From contig NZ_LT670817.1 of NCBI RefSeq assembly GCF_900129425.1, positions 1,488,001 to 1,552,000 on the forward strand: 64,000 nt of DNA. Reading direction: 5' to 3'. Under the pieces are notes generated by a model. It had not been told where the DNA came from. It did no database searches and saw only the letters and a list, made by a program, of their open reading frames with translations. This DNA comes from Bradyrhizobium erythrophlei. Lineage in GTDB: Bacteria; Pseudomonadota; Alphaproteobacteria; Rhizobiales; Xanthobacteraceae. Within the stretch, counting starts at the first letter, position 1. Each line of letters begins with the position of its first letter. A program made the translations under genes and the position numbers. Positions 50,783 through 59,571 of this stretch are shown here, piece after piece.

Positions 50783-53665
50783 ATGGCCAAAGCCGTAGCG
50801 AAGACCAAAAAAATCGCAGCGAAATCAAAGTCATCCGGATCCGCCGGGGCGAAAGCCGCGCCGGCGGTCAGCGCCCGCAAGGCACTCAAGAAGAGCCCGG
50901 CCAAAGCGGTGCCGAAGCCAGCGGGCAAGAGCAAGGTTGTCGCCGGCAAGCCCGCCCCAGGCAAGATTGGGGCGGATGTGGCGAAATCCGGCAAATGGGT
51001 GTTCACCTTCGGCGACGGCAAGGCGGAAGGCAAAGCGGGCCTGCGCGATTTGCTGGGCGGCAAGGGCGCCAATCTCGCCGAGATGGCCAATCTCGGACTG
51101 CCGGTGCCTCCCGGCTTCACGATTCCGACGTCGGTCTGCACGTATTTTTATGCGCACGACAAATCCTATCCTGCCGCATTGAAGGCGCAGGTCGAAAAAG
51201 CGCTGGATCATGTCGGCAAGTTGACCGGCAAGGCGTTCGGCGATTCGAGAAATCCGCTGCTGGTTTCGGTGCGCTCCGGCGGCCGCGCCTCGATGCCGGG
51301 CATGATGGACACCGTGCTCAATCTCGGTCTCAACGACACCACAGTCGAAGCACTGGCCGAAATGTCCGGCGATCGCCGTTTCGCCTATGACAGCTATCGC
51401 CGTTTCATCACCATGTATTCCGACGTGGTGCTCGGCTTCGAGCATTCGCACTTCGAGGACATCCTCGATACCTTCAAGGACAGCCAGGGCTATACGCTCG
51501 ACACCGACCTGACCGGCGACGACTGGGTCGATCTGGTCGGCCGCTACAAGGATGCGGTGGCGCGCGAGACCGGCAACGATTTCCCGCAGGATCCGCACGC
51601 GCAATTATGGGGCGCGATCGGCGCGGTGTTTTCGTCGTGGATGAACGCGCGCGCGGTGACCTACCGGCGGCTGCACGACATTCCGGAATCCTGGGGTACC
51701 GCGGTCAACATACAGGCGATGGTGTTCGGCAATATGGGCGAGACCTCGGCGACCGGGGTGGCGTTCACGCGCAATCCCTCGACCGGCGAGAGCAAGCTGT
51801 ACGGCGAATTCCTGATCAACGCGCAAGGTGAGGACGTGGTGGCGGGGATTCGCACCCCGCAGGACATCACCGAATATGCGCGCAAGGAATCCGGTTCCGA
51901 CAAGGCGTCGATGGAAACCGCGATGCCCGAGGCGTTCAAGGAGCTGACGCGGATCTACACGCAGCTCGAAAAACACTACCGCGACATGCAGGACATGGAG
52001 TTCACGGTCGAAGAGGGCAAGCTGTGGATGCTGCAGACTCGCAGCGGCAAGCGCACCGCGAAGGCGGCGCTCCGCATCGCCGTCGAACTCGCCAATGAAG
52101 GCCTGATCAGCAAGAAAGATGCGGTGTCGCGGATCGATCCGGCGTCGCTCGATCAGTTGCTGCACCCGACCATCGATCCCGCCGCCAAGCGCGATGTCAT
52201 TGCCACCGGCCTGCCGGCGTCGCCGGGTGCTGCCGCGGGCGAAATCGTGTTCTCGTCCGACGAGGCGGCCAAACTGCAGGCCGATGGCCGCAAGGTCATC
52301 CTGGTGCGGATCGAGACCAGTCCCGAAGACATTCACGGCATGCACGCCGCCGAAGGCATCCTGACCACGCGCGGCGGCATGACCTCGCATGCCGCGGTGG
52401 TCGCGCGCGGCATGGGCAAGCCCTGCGTTTCCGGCTGCGGCACCATCCGCGTCGATTACGGCCGCGGCACCATGAGCATCGGCACGCGCACCTTCAAGAC
52501 CGGCGACGTCATCACCATCGACGGGTCGCTGGGCCAGGTGCTGGCCGGGCGGATGCCGATGATCGAGCCGAAATTGTCGGGCGAATTCGGCACGCTGATG
52601 GGCTGGGCCGATTCGGTCCGCAAGCTCGGGGTTCGCGTCAACGCCGATACGCCCGACGATGCGCGCACCGCGATCAAGTTCGGCGGCGAGGGCATCGGGC
52701 TTTGCCGCACCGAGCACATGTTCTTCGAGGAGACCCGAATTCGCACCGTGCGCGAGATGATTCTGGCCGAGGACGAACAGGCCCGCCGCGCCGCGCTGTC
52801 GAAGCTTTTGCCGATGCAGCGCGCCGATTTCGTCGAGCTGTTCGAGATCATGAAGGGCCTGCCGGTGACGATCCGGCTGCTCGATCCGCCCTTGCACGAG
52901 TTCCTGCCGCATACCCAGGCCGAGATCGAGGAAGTCGCGCGCGCGATGAATACCGATCCGCGGCGGCTGGCCGATCGCGCCCGCGACCTCGCCGAATTCA
53001 ATCCGATGCTCGGCTTCCGCGGCTGCCGCCTCGCCATCGCCTATCCCGAGATCGCCGAGATGCAGTCGCGCGCGATCTTCGAAGCGGCGGTCGAAGCGCA
53101 AAAGCGCACCGGCAAGGCCGTCGGCCTCGAGGTGATGGTGCCGCTGATCGCGACCAAGATGGAGTTCGACCTGGTCAAGGCGCGGATCGACGCCACCGCG
53201 CAGTCGGTGATGAAGGAGACCGGGACCAAGCTCGCCTATCAGGTCGGCACCATGATCGAGCTGCCGCGCGCATGCCTGATGGCCGGCGATATCGCCAGCA
53301 CCGCCGAATTCTTTTCGTTCGGCACCAACGACCTGACCCAGACCACCTACGGCATCAGCCGCGATGACGCCGCCGGTTTTCTCGGCATCTACATCGCCAA
53401 GGGAATCCTGGAGATCGATCCGTTCGTCTCGGTCGACCGCGACGGCGTCGGCGAACTGGTGAAGATCGGCGTGGAGCGCGGGCGCAAGACCCGCCCCGAT
53501 CTCAAGGTCGGCATCTGCGGCGAGCATGGCGGCGATCCCGCATCGGTCGCGTTCTGCCACGAGATCGGACTGGATTACGTTTCGTGCTCGCCCTACCGCG
53601 TGCCGATCGCACGGCTGGCCGCGGCGCAGGCCGCACTCGGCAAGGCCGTCGCCAGCCAGGCGTGA
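50783..53665 (+). CDS. ppdK: Pyruvate, phosphate dikinase
   Basis: 960 residues. ATP-grasp domain begins at WVFTFGDG (about 73), the swivelling phosphohistidine is in GGMTSHAAVVARGMGKPCVSG (about 530-550), and the C-terminal TIM barrel carries NPMLGFRGCRL and the PEP-site CGEHGG. It interconverts pyruvate, ATP and phosphate with PEP, AMP and diphosphate for gluconeogenesis. A 65-residue lysine- and alanine-rich N-terminal extension (KTKKIAAKSKSSGSAG...) precedes the enzyme; in GC-rich Rhizobiales such tails occur but their role is unknown. Confidence 0.96.
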   Translation: MAKAVAKTKKIAAKSKSSGSAGAKAAPAVSARKALKKSPAKAVPKPAGKSKVVAGKPAPGKIGADVAKSGKWVFTFGDGKAEGKAGLRDLLGGKGANLAEMANLGLPVPPGFTIPTSVCTYFYAHDKSYPAALKAQVEKALDHVGKLTGKAFGDSRNPLLVSVRSGGRASMPGMMDTVLNLGLNDTTVEALAEMSGDRRFAYDSYRRFITMYSDVVLGFEHSHFEDILDTFKDSQGYTLDTDLTGDDWVDLVGRYKDAVARETGNDFPQDPHAQLWGAIGAVFSSWMNARAVTYRRLHDIPESWGTAVNIQAMVFGNMGETSATGVAFTRNPSTGESKLYGEFLINAQGEDVVAGIRTPQDITEYARKESGSDKASMETAMPEAFKELTRIYTQLEKHYRDMQDMEFTVEEGKLWMLQTRSGKRTAKAALRIAVELANEGLISKKDAVSRIDPASLDQLLHPTIDPAAKRDVIATGLPASPGAAAGEIVFSSDEAAKLQADGRKVILVRIETSPEDIHGMHAAEGILTTRGGMTSHAAVVARGMGKPCVSGCGTIRVDYGRGTMSIGTRTFKTGDVITIDGSLGQVLAGRMPMIEPKLSGEFGTLMGWADSVRKLGVRVNADTPDDARTAIKFGGEGIGLCRTEHMFFEETRIRTVREMILAEDEQARRAALSKLLPMQRADFVELFEIMKGLPVTIRLLDPPLHEFLPHTQAEIEEVARAMNTDPRRLADRARDLAEFNPMLGFRGCRLAIAYPEIAEMQSRAIFEAAVEAQKRTGKAVGLEVMVPLIATKMEFDLVKARIDATAQSVMKETGTKLAYQVGTMIELPRACLMAGDIASTAEFFSFGTNDLTQTTYGISRDDAAGFLGIYIAKGILEIDPFVSVDRDGVGELVKIGVERGRKTRPDLKVGICGEHGGDPASVAFCHEIGLDYVSCSPYRVPIARLAAAQAALGKAVASQA

Positions 53666-54065
53666 GATTCAGCTTCGCGTCCGACGATCAACAAAGACAG
53701 CGTCATGCCCGGACTTGTTCGGGCATCCACGTCTTGCGGGGGCGCGTGAAAGAAGACGTGGATGGCCGGGACGAGCCCGGCCATGACGAAGCAATCCCGT
53801 AATGATGCGCGGGAAAAATTTCAGAACGCCCCGCAAAATTTTTCTTCATCATTTTCGTTGACCGGATATTTACCACTTTATTCGAGCGCCTGTTTACCAA
53901 GGTTTTCGATGTGATCAGGTAAACCGCCGTGATTTCTTGGCTGTATCGCGCGCGCCACGCCGATTAACTCCCTCGCAACCTAAATTCGATAACACCAAAA
54001 AAGATCGAATTGCACGGATGTACTGGGGTTCGATTTTGTGCCTGTAGCGTTGCGTGAGCGTATCG
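53666..54065. repeat. Intergenic region with family A repeat, copy 7
   Basis: The repeat is at 53702-53788 (GTCATGCCCGGAC...CGGCCATGACG with CATCCACGTCTT / AAGACGTGGATG). The remaining bases to 54065 are AT-richer and should hold the promoter of the cell-wall hydrolase; TTTACCACTTTATTCG and a TTCGATAACACC / GGGGTTCGAT pair are visible but unassigned. Confidence 0.7.
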
Positions 54066-55529
54066 ATGTCAGTATTGCGTAACCGGCCGAAGGGCGTGCG
54101 TTTCGCGTCCTTCGGCCTTGGTCTTTGCGTCTTCGCATTGATCCCGACAGAGATCGGATATCAGGATATCGCCTCGCTGCTGGCCCGGCAGCCGGGCGTC
54201 GCCGAACGCTGGCAGAAGCGGGTGTTCTCCGCCGCCAGCACCATCCAGGTCGCCACCTACAGCTTCGGCCGTCCGATCGGAACCTCGGTTCCGCATACCG
54301 CGACCTATCTTCTGGCCAGCCTCGACAACCAGGGCAACGACATCACGGGTTCGGTGACGCGCAATCCGATCGTGCAGCCGCCGCCGCGCTATCAGGCGTC
54401 CGACTTTCCCAGGGTGGATCGTACGCTGAAGGGCGACCGCCTGGTCATCGCGCCGCCCGAGATGGCAGCGCCAGCTGGCTCCACGCCTGCGAACGAGGAT
54501 CCGTCGACCTCCAACGCCTCGGTGGCCGGAGCCAAAACCGCCGCCGCGACGGCGCCTGTCGAACCCGCGCCGCTCGATCCCGAACTGCAGGAGGCGCTGA
54601 GCGCGCCGCCGCTCGCCCAATACGATGTTTCGATGTCGCTCGAAGCCCAGCCGCTCGACGATCTGAAAGTCGCGCCCGATGCCACGGCGATACCGCTCGA
54701 GCCGGCCGCTTCGCATGACGGCTTCTCGGTGAAGACCGCCAGCCTGTATTTCGGCAGTTCCTCGCTCGGCGGCGAGGTGGAGAGCATCGAGCGCTGGCAG
54801 CCTGGCGAAGAGCCCTCGATCGTCACGCCGCCTGCGCTCCCCGATCCCGACATGAAGGTGATGGCATCGCTGCCGCCAGCCGCGGACGCCAAGGGAACTG
54901 ACAACGCCGTCGAAAGCGGTGAGAGCATCGCGGCCAAGGGCGAAGTCAACTCCGACAACCAGCGTGCCAAGACCCCGGCCGAGCGCCTCGGCCTGTTCGA
55001 CGCGAAGGCGCGCGCCAAATCGGAGAAATGCCTCGCCGAAGCGGTCTATTTCGAGGCCCGCGGCGAAGCCGTGCGCGGCCAGATCGCGGTGGCGCAGGTG
55101 GTGATGAACCGCGCGTTCTCCGGCTTCTATCCGACCACGGTATGCGGCGTGGTCTACCAGAACAAGAACCACCACCTCGCGTGCCAGTTTACGTTTGCCT
55201 GCGATAACGTGGCCGACGTCGTGCGCGAACCCGACATGTGGGACCGCGCCAAAAAAATCTCAAAGGCGATGCTCGACGGCCAGCTCTGGCTGCCGGAAGT
55301 CGCCAAGTCGACGCATTACCACGCCTATTGGGTGCACCCATCCTGGGTCAGCGAAATGAAGAAGACGTACAAATTCGGCGTGCACACCTTCTATCGGCCG
55401 CGGGCGTGGGGCGACGGCAGCGACGCCCCGAGCTGGGGAACGCCGGCGCAAACCGCGGAAATCTCCGCGGAGCTCGCGGAAGCGGCGAAGAGCTCGGCCG
55501 AGCTGTCACCAACAACGGTGCGGCGCTAG
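54066..55529 (+). CDS. Cell wall hydrolase (SleB/CwlJ-type) with long variable N terminus
   Basis: 487 residues from ATG 54066 (a GTG at 54054 is an alternative). An N-terminal membrane or signal segment (GVRFASFGLGLCVFALIP) and about 300 low-complexity, proline- and alanine-rich residues precede the hydrolase domain, with AEAVYFEARGEAVRGQIAVAQVVMNRA holding the catalytic Glu, then CGVVYQNKNHHLACQFTFACD and the WVHPSW region. Such amidases or lytic enzymes cleave peptidoglycan. Confidence 0.88.
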   Translation: MSVLRNRPKGVRFASFGLGLCVFALIPTEIGYQDIASLLARQPGVAERWQKRVFSAASTIQVATYSFGRPIGTSVPHTATYLLASLDNQGNDITGSVTRNPIVQPPPRYQASDFPRVDRTLKGDRLVIAPPEMAAPAGSTPANEDPSTSNASVAGAKTAAATAPVEPAPLDPELQEALSAPPLAQYDVSMSLEAQPLDDLKVAPDATAIPLEPAASHDGFSVKTASLYFGSSSLGGEVESIERWQPGEEPSIVTPPALPDPDMKVMASLPPAADAKGTDNAVESGESIAAKGEVNSDNQRAKTPAERLGLFDAKARAKSEKCLAEAVYFEARGEAVRGQIAVAQVVMNRAFSGFYPTTVCGVVYQNKNHHLACQFTFACDNVADVVREPDMWDRAKKISKAMLDGQLWLPEVAKSTHYHAYWVHPSWVSEMKKTYKFGVHTFYRPRAWGDGSDAPSWGTPAQTAEISAELAEAAKSSAELSPTTVRR

Positions 55530-55531
55530 AT

Positions 55532-56410
55532 TCAGGCATCGATATCCAGCGCGATATCGAAATTCGGCGCGGAATGCGTCAGCGCGCCGGCCGAAGCGTA
55601 ATCGACACCGGTCGCGGCGATCTTGGCGATCGAAGCTTGCGTGACGCCGCCGGAAGCTTCCAGCACGACGCGCCCTTTCGCCAGCTTCACCGCCTCGCTC
55701 AGCGTGGCGATATCCATGTTGTCCAGCAGCACCACGTCGGCGAGACCGGTGTCGAGCACTTCGCGCAGTTGCGCCAGCGTGTCGACCTCGATCTCGACCT
55801 TGACCAGATGTCCGATATGGGCCCGCGCCCGCTTCAACACCGGCGTGATGCCGCCGGCAACCGCGATGTGGTTGTCCTTGATCAGGATCGCATCGTCGAG
55901 GCCGAAGCGATGGTTGAAGCCGCCGCCGCAGCGCACCGCATATTTCTCGAGCGCGCGCAGGCCGGGCGTGGTCTTGCGGGTACAGCAGATGCGCATCTTG
56001 GTGCCGGCGGTATGGCGCACATAGTCCGCGGTGAGGGTGGCGATCCCCGACAGCCGGCCGACAAAATTCAGAGCGGTACGCTCGCCGGCCAGCACGGCGC
56101 GCGCCGGCCCCGAAATCGTCAGCACGTGCACGCCGGTGGCGACGGTCGCGCCGTCGCGAAAGTGAGCCTGGATGCTGAGATCCGGCGACAGCTTTTGAAA
56201 TACCGCCAGCGCCACCGGCAGCCCGGCGATGACGCCGGCCTGCCGCGCAATCATGATGGCATGGGCGTGGGTCGCCTCCGGGATGGTGGCGTTCGAGGTG
56301 ATGTCACCGGCGCGGCCGAGATCTTCATTGAGCGCGCGCTGCACGGCCTCGTCGATGGCAAGCGGCGACAGGAACGCTTCGGGGTTCAACAGCGAGGCTG
56401 GTGTTGTCAT
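55532..56410 (-). CDS. nadC: Nicotinate-nucleotide diphosphorylase (carboxylating)
   Basis: 292 residues. Conserved TPGLRALEKYAVRCGGGFNHRFGLDDAILIKDNH and VEIEVDTLAQLREV belong to NadC. It makes nicotinate mononucleotide from quinolinate. Last gene of the nadA-nadB-nadC operon, 12 bases after nadB; convergent with the cell-wall hydrolase with two bases between stop codons. Confidence 0.96.
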   Translation of the reverse strand: MTTPASLLNPEAFLSPLAIDEAVQRALNEDLGRAGDITSNATIPEATHAHAIMIARQAGVIAGLPVALAVFQKLSPDLSIQAHFRDGATVATGVHVLTISGPARAVLAGERTALNFVGRLSGIATLTADYVRHTAGTKMRICCTRKTTPGLRALEKYAVRCGGGFNHRFGLDDAILIKDNHIAVAGGITPVLKRARAHIGHLVKVEIEVDTLAQLREVLDTGLADVVLLDNMDIATLSEAVKLAKGRVVLEASGGVTQASIAKIAATGVDYASAGALTHSAPNFDIALDIDA

Positions 56411-56422
56411 GTGCTTTTCCTG

Positions 56423-58033
56423 TCAGGCGTTCATCGGTTGCGCAGAGCGCGTTAAAGTTCGCTCGGAGAGTGACGCCGCGATCTCCCGCGCCGCGGCGAG
56501 CGTCGTCATGGTGCGATGCGCCAGCGCCGGTTTCTCTGTGGGATAATCGATGCGGTAATGGCCGCCGCGACTTTCGCGCCGCGCCCAGGCCGAGGCCGCG
56601 ACCAGCAGCGCGGTCGTGGCCATGTTGCGCAGCGCGATGTTGGCCGTTTCCCGCTCGATGGCCGCGAACGACCGCACCGCTTCCGCGAGACGCTCGCCAT
56701 CGCGGATCACGCCGACATGCGAGGTCATCATGGACCGAAAAGTTTGTTCCGACCGCGCCGGCATGGCGCCATTTCGCTCGCGGACCGAGGTGAGCAGCAA
56801 CCGGGTGGGCTTAGTGATCATGCGGCCGCCGATATCTTCTGCGATGCGCGCGGCAAAGACCACGGCCTCGAGCAGGGAGTTCGACGCCAGCCGGTTGGCC
56901 CCATGCGCGCCGGTGGACGACACTTCGCCGCCGGCCCACAACCCCGTCAGCGACGTTCGGCCGTGATCATCCACTAATATGCCGCCCATGTGATAGTGCG
57001 CGGCCGGGGCCACCGGGATCGGTTGCGTCGCCGGATCGATGCCGGCGGCGATGCAGCTCGCATAGACGGTCGGAAATTTCTCGGCGAAATGCGCGCCGAG
57101 CGCATCTCGCGCGTCGAGATACGCGCCATGGCCGGCGGCGATTTCCGCGAACACGCCGCGCGCCACGACGTCGCGCGGCGCGAGTTCCGCCAACCGGTGC
57201 CGCGCCAGCATGAAACGCTCGCCCTTGTCGTTGATCAGGGTGGCGCCTTCGCCGCGCAACGCTTCGGTCGCCAGAGGCGCCGGATCGCGGCCGACCATGA
57301 TCGCGGTCGGATGAAACTGCACGAATTCCGGATCGGCGATCACGGCGCCGGCGCGCGCGGCGATGGCGAGCCCAAGCCCGCTGGCTTCCGGCGGATTGGT
57401 CGTCACCGCATAGAGATGGCCGATGCCGCCGGTTGCCAGCACCACGGTGCGCGAGGCCATGGTCACACGGTTCGCGGCGGCGTCGCCGACTTTACGCAAC
57501 TGAAGCCCCGCCACCGCGCCATCCTCGGTCAGCAGTGCTTCGGCGGCATAACCTTCGATCACCCGGATCGAGGGCGTTGCGCGCACGGCTTCGATCAGCG
57601 CCGACATGATCGCCTTGCCGGCCATGTCGCCGCGCACGTGCACGATGCGCCGCGCGGAATGCGCGGCCTCGCGGGAGACCGCGAGTTTGCCCTCGAGGTC
57701 GCGATCGAACGGCACGCCATAGTGAAGCAGGTCGCGGATGCGGGCGCCGGCTTCGCGTGCCAGCCCCAACGCCACCGCCTCGTCGACCAGGCCGGCGCCG
57801 GCGGCGATGGTATCGGCGGCATGGGCCTCGGCGCTGTCGCCTTCGGCCACTGCGGCCGCGATGCCGCCTTGCGCCCATGCCGTCGAGGCGCCCTGGCCAA
57901 GTGGTGCTGCCGAAATCACCGTGACCGGGCGCGGCGCGAGCTTCAGCGCGCAGAACAACCCGGCGAGGCCGCCGCCGACGATGACGACATCGTCGGTGCT
58001 GCGGGTAAGGTCGTCGTGATCGTGATTCAACAT
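56423..58033 (-). CDS. nadB: L-aspartate oxidase
   Basis: 536 residues. FAD motif VIVGGGLAGLFCALKL (18-33), STAWAQGGIAAA and the catalytic-site segment HYHMGGILVDDHGRTSLTGLWAGGE mark the succinate dehydrogenase-like oxidase. It oxidises aspartate to iminoaspartate for quinolinate synthesis. It follows nadA by 28 bases. Confidence 0.96.
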   Translation of the reverse strand: MLNHDHDDLTRSTDDVVIVGGGLAGLFCALKLAPRPVTVISAAPLGQGASTAWAQGGIAAAVAEGDSAEAHAADTIAAGAGLVDEAVALGLAREAGARIRDLLHYGVPFDRDLEGKLAVSREAAHSARRIVHVRGDMAGKAIMSALIEAVRATPSIRVIEGYAAEALLTEDGAVAGLQLRKVGDAAANRVTMASRTVVLATGGIGHLYAVTTNPPEASGLGLAIAARAGAVIADPEFVQFHPTAIMVGRDPAPLATEALRGEGATLINDKGERFMLARHRLAELAPRDVVARGVFAEIAAGHGAYLDARDALGAHFAEKFPTVYASCIAAGIDPATQPIPVAPAAHYHMGGILVDDHGRTSLTGLWAGGEVSSTGAHGANRLASNSLLEAVVFAARIAEDIGGRMITKPTRLLLTSVRERNGAMPARSEQTFRSMMTSHVGVIRDGERLAEAVRSFAAIERETANIALRNMATTALLVAASAWARRESRGGHYRIDYPTEKPALAHRTMTTLAAAREIAASLSERTLTRSAQPMNA

Positions 58034-58061
58034 GTTCCTTCCCTTCGCGGGGACGACGATG

Positions 58062-59174
58062 TTAGTTCTTCAGATTGATCATCCGCTCCACCGAGCGCCG
58101 CGCCTTCTCGGCGATCAGGGGATCGATGGTGACTTCCTCACGCAGATGGACCAGGCTGTCGAGAATCTTGGGCAACGTGATCCGCTTCATGTGCGGGCAC
58201 AGATTGCACGGCCGCACCATCTCGACGTCGGGCAGCTCGGCCTGGACATTGTCGGCCATCGAGCACTCGGTGATCATCACCACGCGCTTGGGGTGTTTGT
58301 TGCGCACCCAGTTGATCATGTGCGCAGTCGAGCCGGTGAAGTCGGCTTCCGCCAGCACATCGGGCGGGCACTCCGGATGGGCGATGATCTGCACAGACGG
58401 ATCGGCCTCGCGATAGGCGCGCAGTTCGTCGCCTGTAAAACGCTCGTGCACTTCGCAGGCGCCCTTCCAGGCGATGATCTGTACGTTGGTGTTGGAGGCC
58501 ACATATTTCGCCAGATATTGGTCCGGCAGGAAGATCACCGTCGGCGCGTTGAGGCTCTCGACCACTTGCACCGCGTTGGACGAGGTGCAGCAGATATCGA
58601 CCTCCGCCTTCACGTCGGCCGACGTATTGACATAGGCCACGACCGGCACACCGGGAAATCGCTCGCGCAATAACCGTACATCGGCGCCGGTGATGCTCGA
58701 TGCCAGCGAGCAGCCGGCGCGCGAATCCGGGATCAGAACCGTCTTGTGCGGATTCAGAATCTTCGAGGTCTCGGCCATGAAGTGAACGCCGCACTGGACG
58801 ATGATATCGGACTTCACCTTGGTGGCTTCGATCGCGAGCTGCAGCGAGTCGCCGCCGATATCGGCGACGCAATGGAAAATTTCCGGCGTCTGGTAATTGT
58901 GCGCCAGGATCACCGCGCCGCGCGTCTTCTTCAGCTCGTTGATCGCCTTGACGTAGGGCGCCATGAACGGCCATTCGACCGGCGAGATCACGTTCCTGAC
59001 CCGCTCATAAAGATGCGCGGTGGCGCGTTCGACCTCGGGCGTCCACTCCAGCGATGGCATCGGCAGGGCCCGGGCGCGCTCGGCCGGGCTGACGCGGTTG
59101 CGCGGTTGCACCGTGGGTCGCGGGCCGCGGGGGTTTCCGAAATCTTCGGAACCGTAGATTCCAGCAATCGGCAT
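58062..59174 (-). CDS. nadA: Quinolinate synthase A
   Basis: 370 residues. VILAHNYQTPEIFHCVADIGGDSLQLA, CGVHFMAETSKILNP, HPECPPDVLAEADFTGST and VRPCNLCPHMKRITL fit NadA; the conserved cysteines that hold its 4Fe-4S cluster lie in these segments. It condenses iminoaspartate with dihydroxyacetone phosphate. First gene of the operon; two operator-like sites lie upstream. Confidence 0.96.
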   Translation of the reverse strand: MPIAGIYGSEDFGNPRGPRPTVQPRNRVSPAERARALPMPSLEWTPEVERATAHLYERVRNVISPVEWPFMAPYVKAINELKKTRGAVILAHNYQTPEIFHCVADIGGDSLQLAIEATKVKSDIIVQCGVHFMAETSKILNPHKTVLIPDSRAGCSLASSITGADVRLLRERFPGVPVVAYVNTSADVKAEVDICCTSSNAVQVVESLNAPTVIFLPDQYLAKYVASNTNVQIIAWKGACEVHERFTGDELRAYREADPSVQIIAHPECPPDVLAEADFTGSTAHMINWVRNKHPKRVVMITECSMADNVQAELPDVEMVRPCNLCPHMKRITLPKILDSLVHLREEVTIDPLIAEKARRSVERMINLKN

Positions 59175-59200
59175 GGCAGGCTCCCTTGGAAATCCAAAAT

Positions 59201-59219
59201 ATACTCAATATGAGCATAT
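59201..59219. promoter_or_regulatory. Operator-like site 1 upstream of nadA
   Basis: ATACTCAATATGAGCATAT, an imperfect palindrome (ATACTCA-N3-TGAGCAT), 27 bases upstream of the nadA ATG. It may bind the NadQ-type repressor proposed for alphaproteobacterial NAD synthesis; the assignment is inference. Confidence 0.55.
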
Positions 59220-59334
59220 TAGGGGTCTGAGAAATCCGGCCTCAAAAGGCCGGCGGGTTGCTGAGGTGCGCGGCGACGACCCGAACCAACCCGCAGCCTT
59301 GCAGAGGGTTCGACGGGGATACGACGCCCGACTT

Positions 59335-59350
59335 ATACTCATTATGAGCA
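59335..59350. promoter_or_regulatory. Operator-like site 2 upstream of nadA
   Basis: ATACTCATTATGAGCA repeats site 1 with the same spacing, 161 bases upstream of nadA. The 59175-59571 gap otherwise shows no gene. Confidence 0.5.
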
Positions 59351-59571
59351 AATTGCATATAACACGCCTCCCTCCGCTTCGCTAGGCTGCGCGGACCGTT
59401 AAATGAGCAAAGCTGCCGGTCGCGCTACGCAACGCTGCAATGCGGCGGGAGGTTTAGCCAACATCCCGGTTGGGATTTCCATGCGGATGCATTAACTTCG
59501 CCCGGCGTCGATTTACTGGCGGTTTTCGCACCGCGCGCCGTTTCTTCCGTGTCAAGCCTCGAGGAATTTGC

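Noticed and set aside
51605..53560. 651-codon minus-strand frame inside ppdK
   Set aside because: Antisense shadow of an unmistakable gene.
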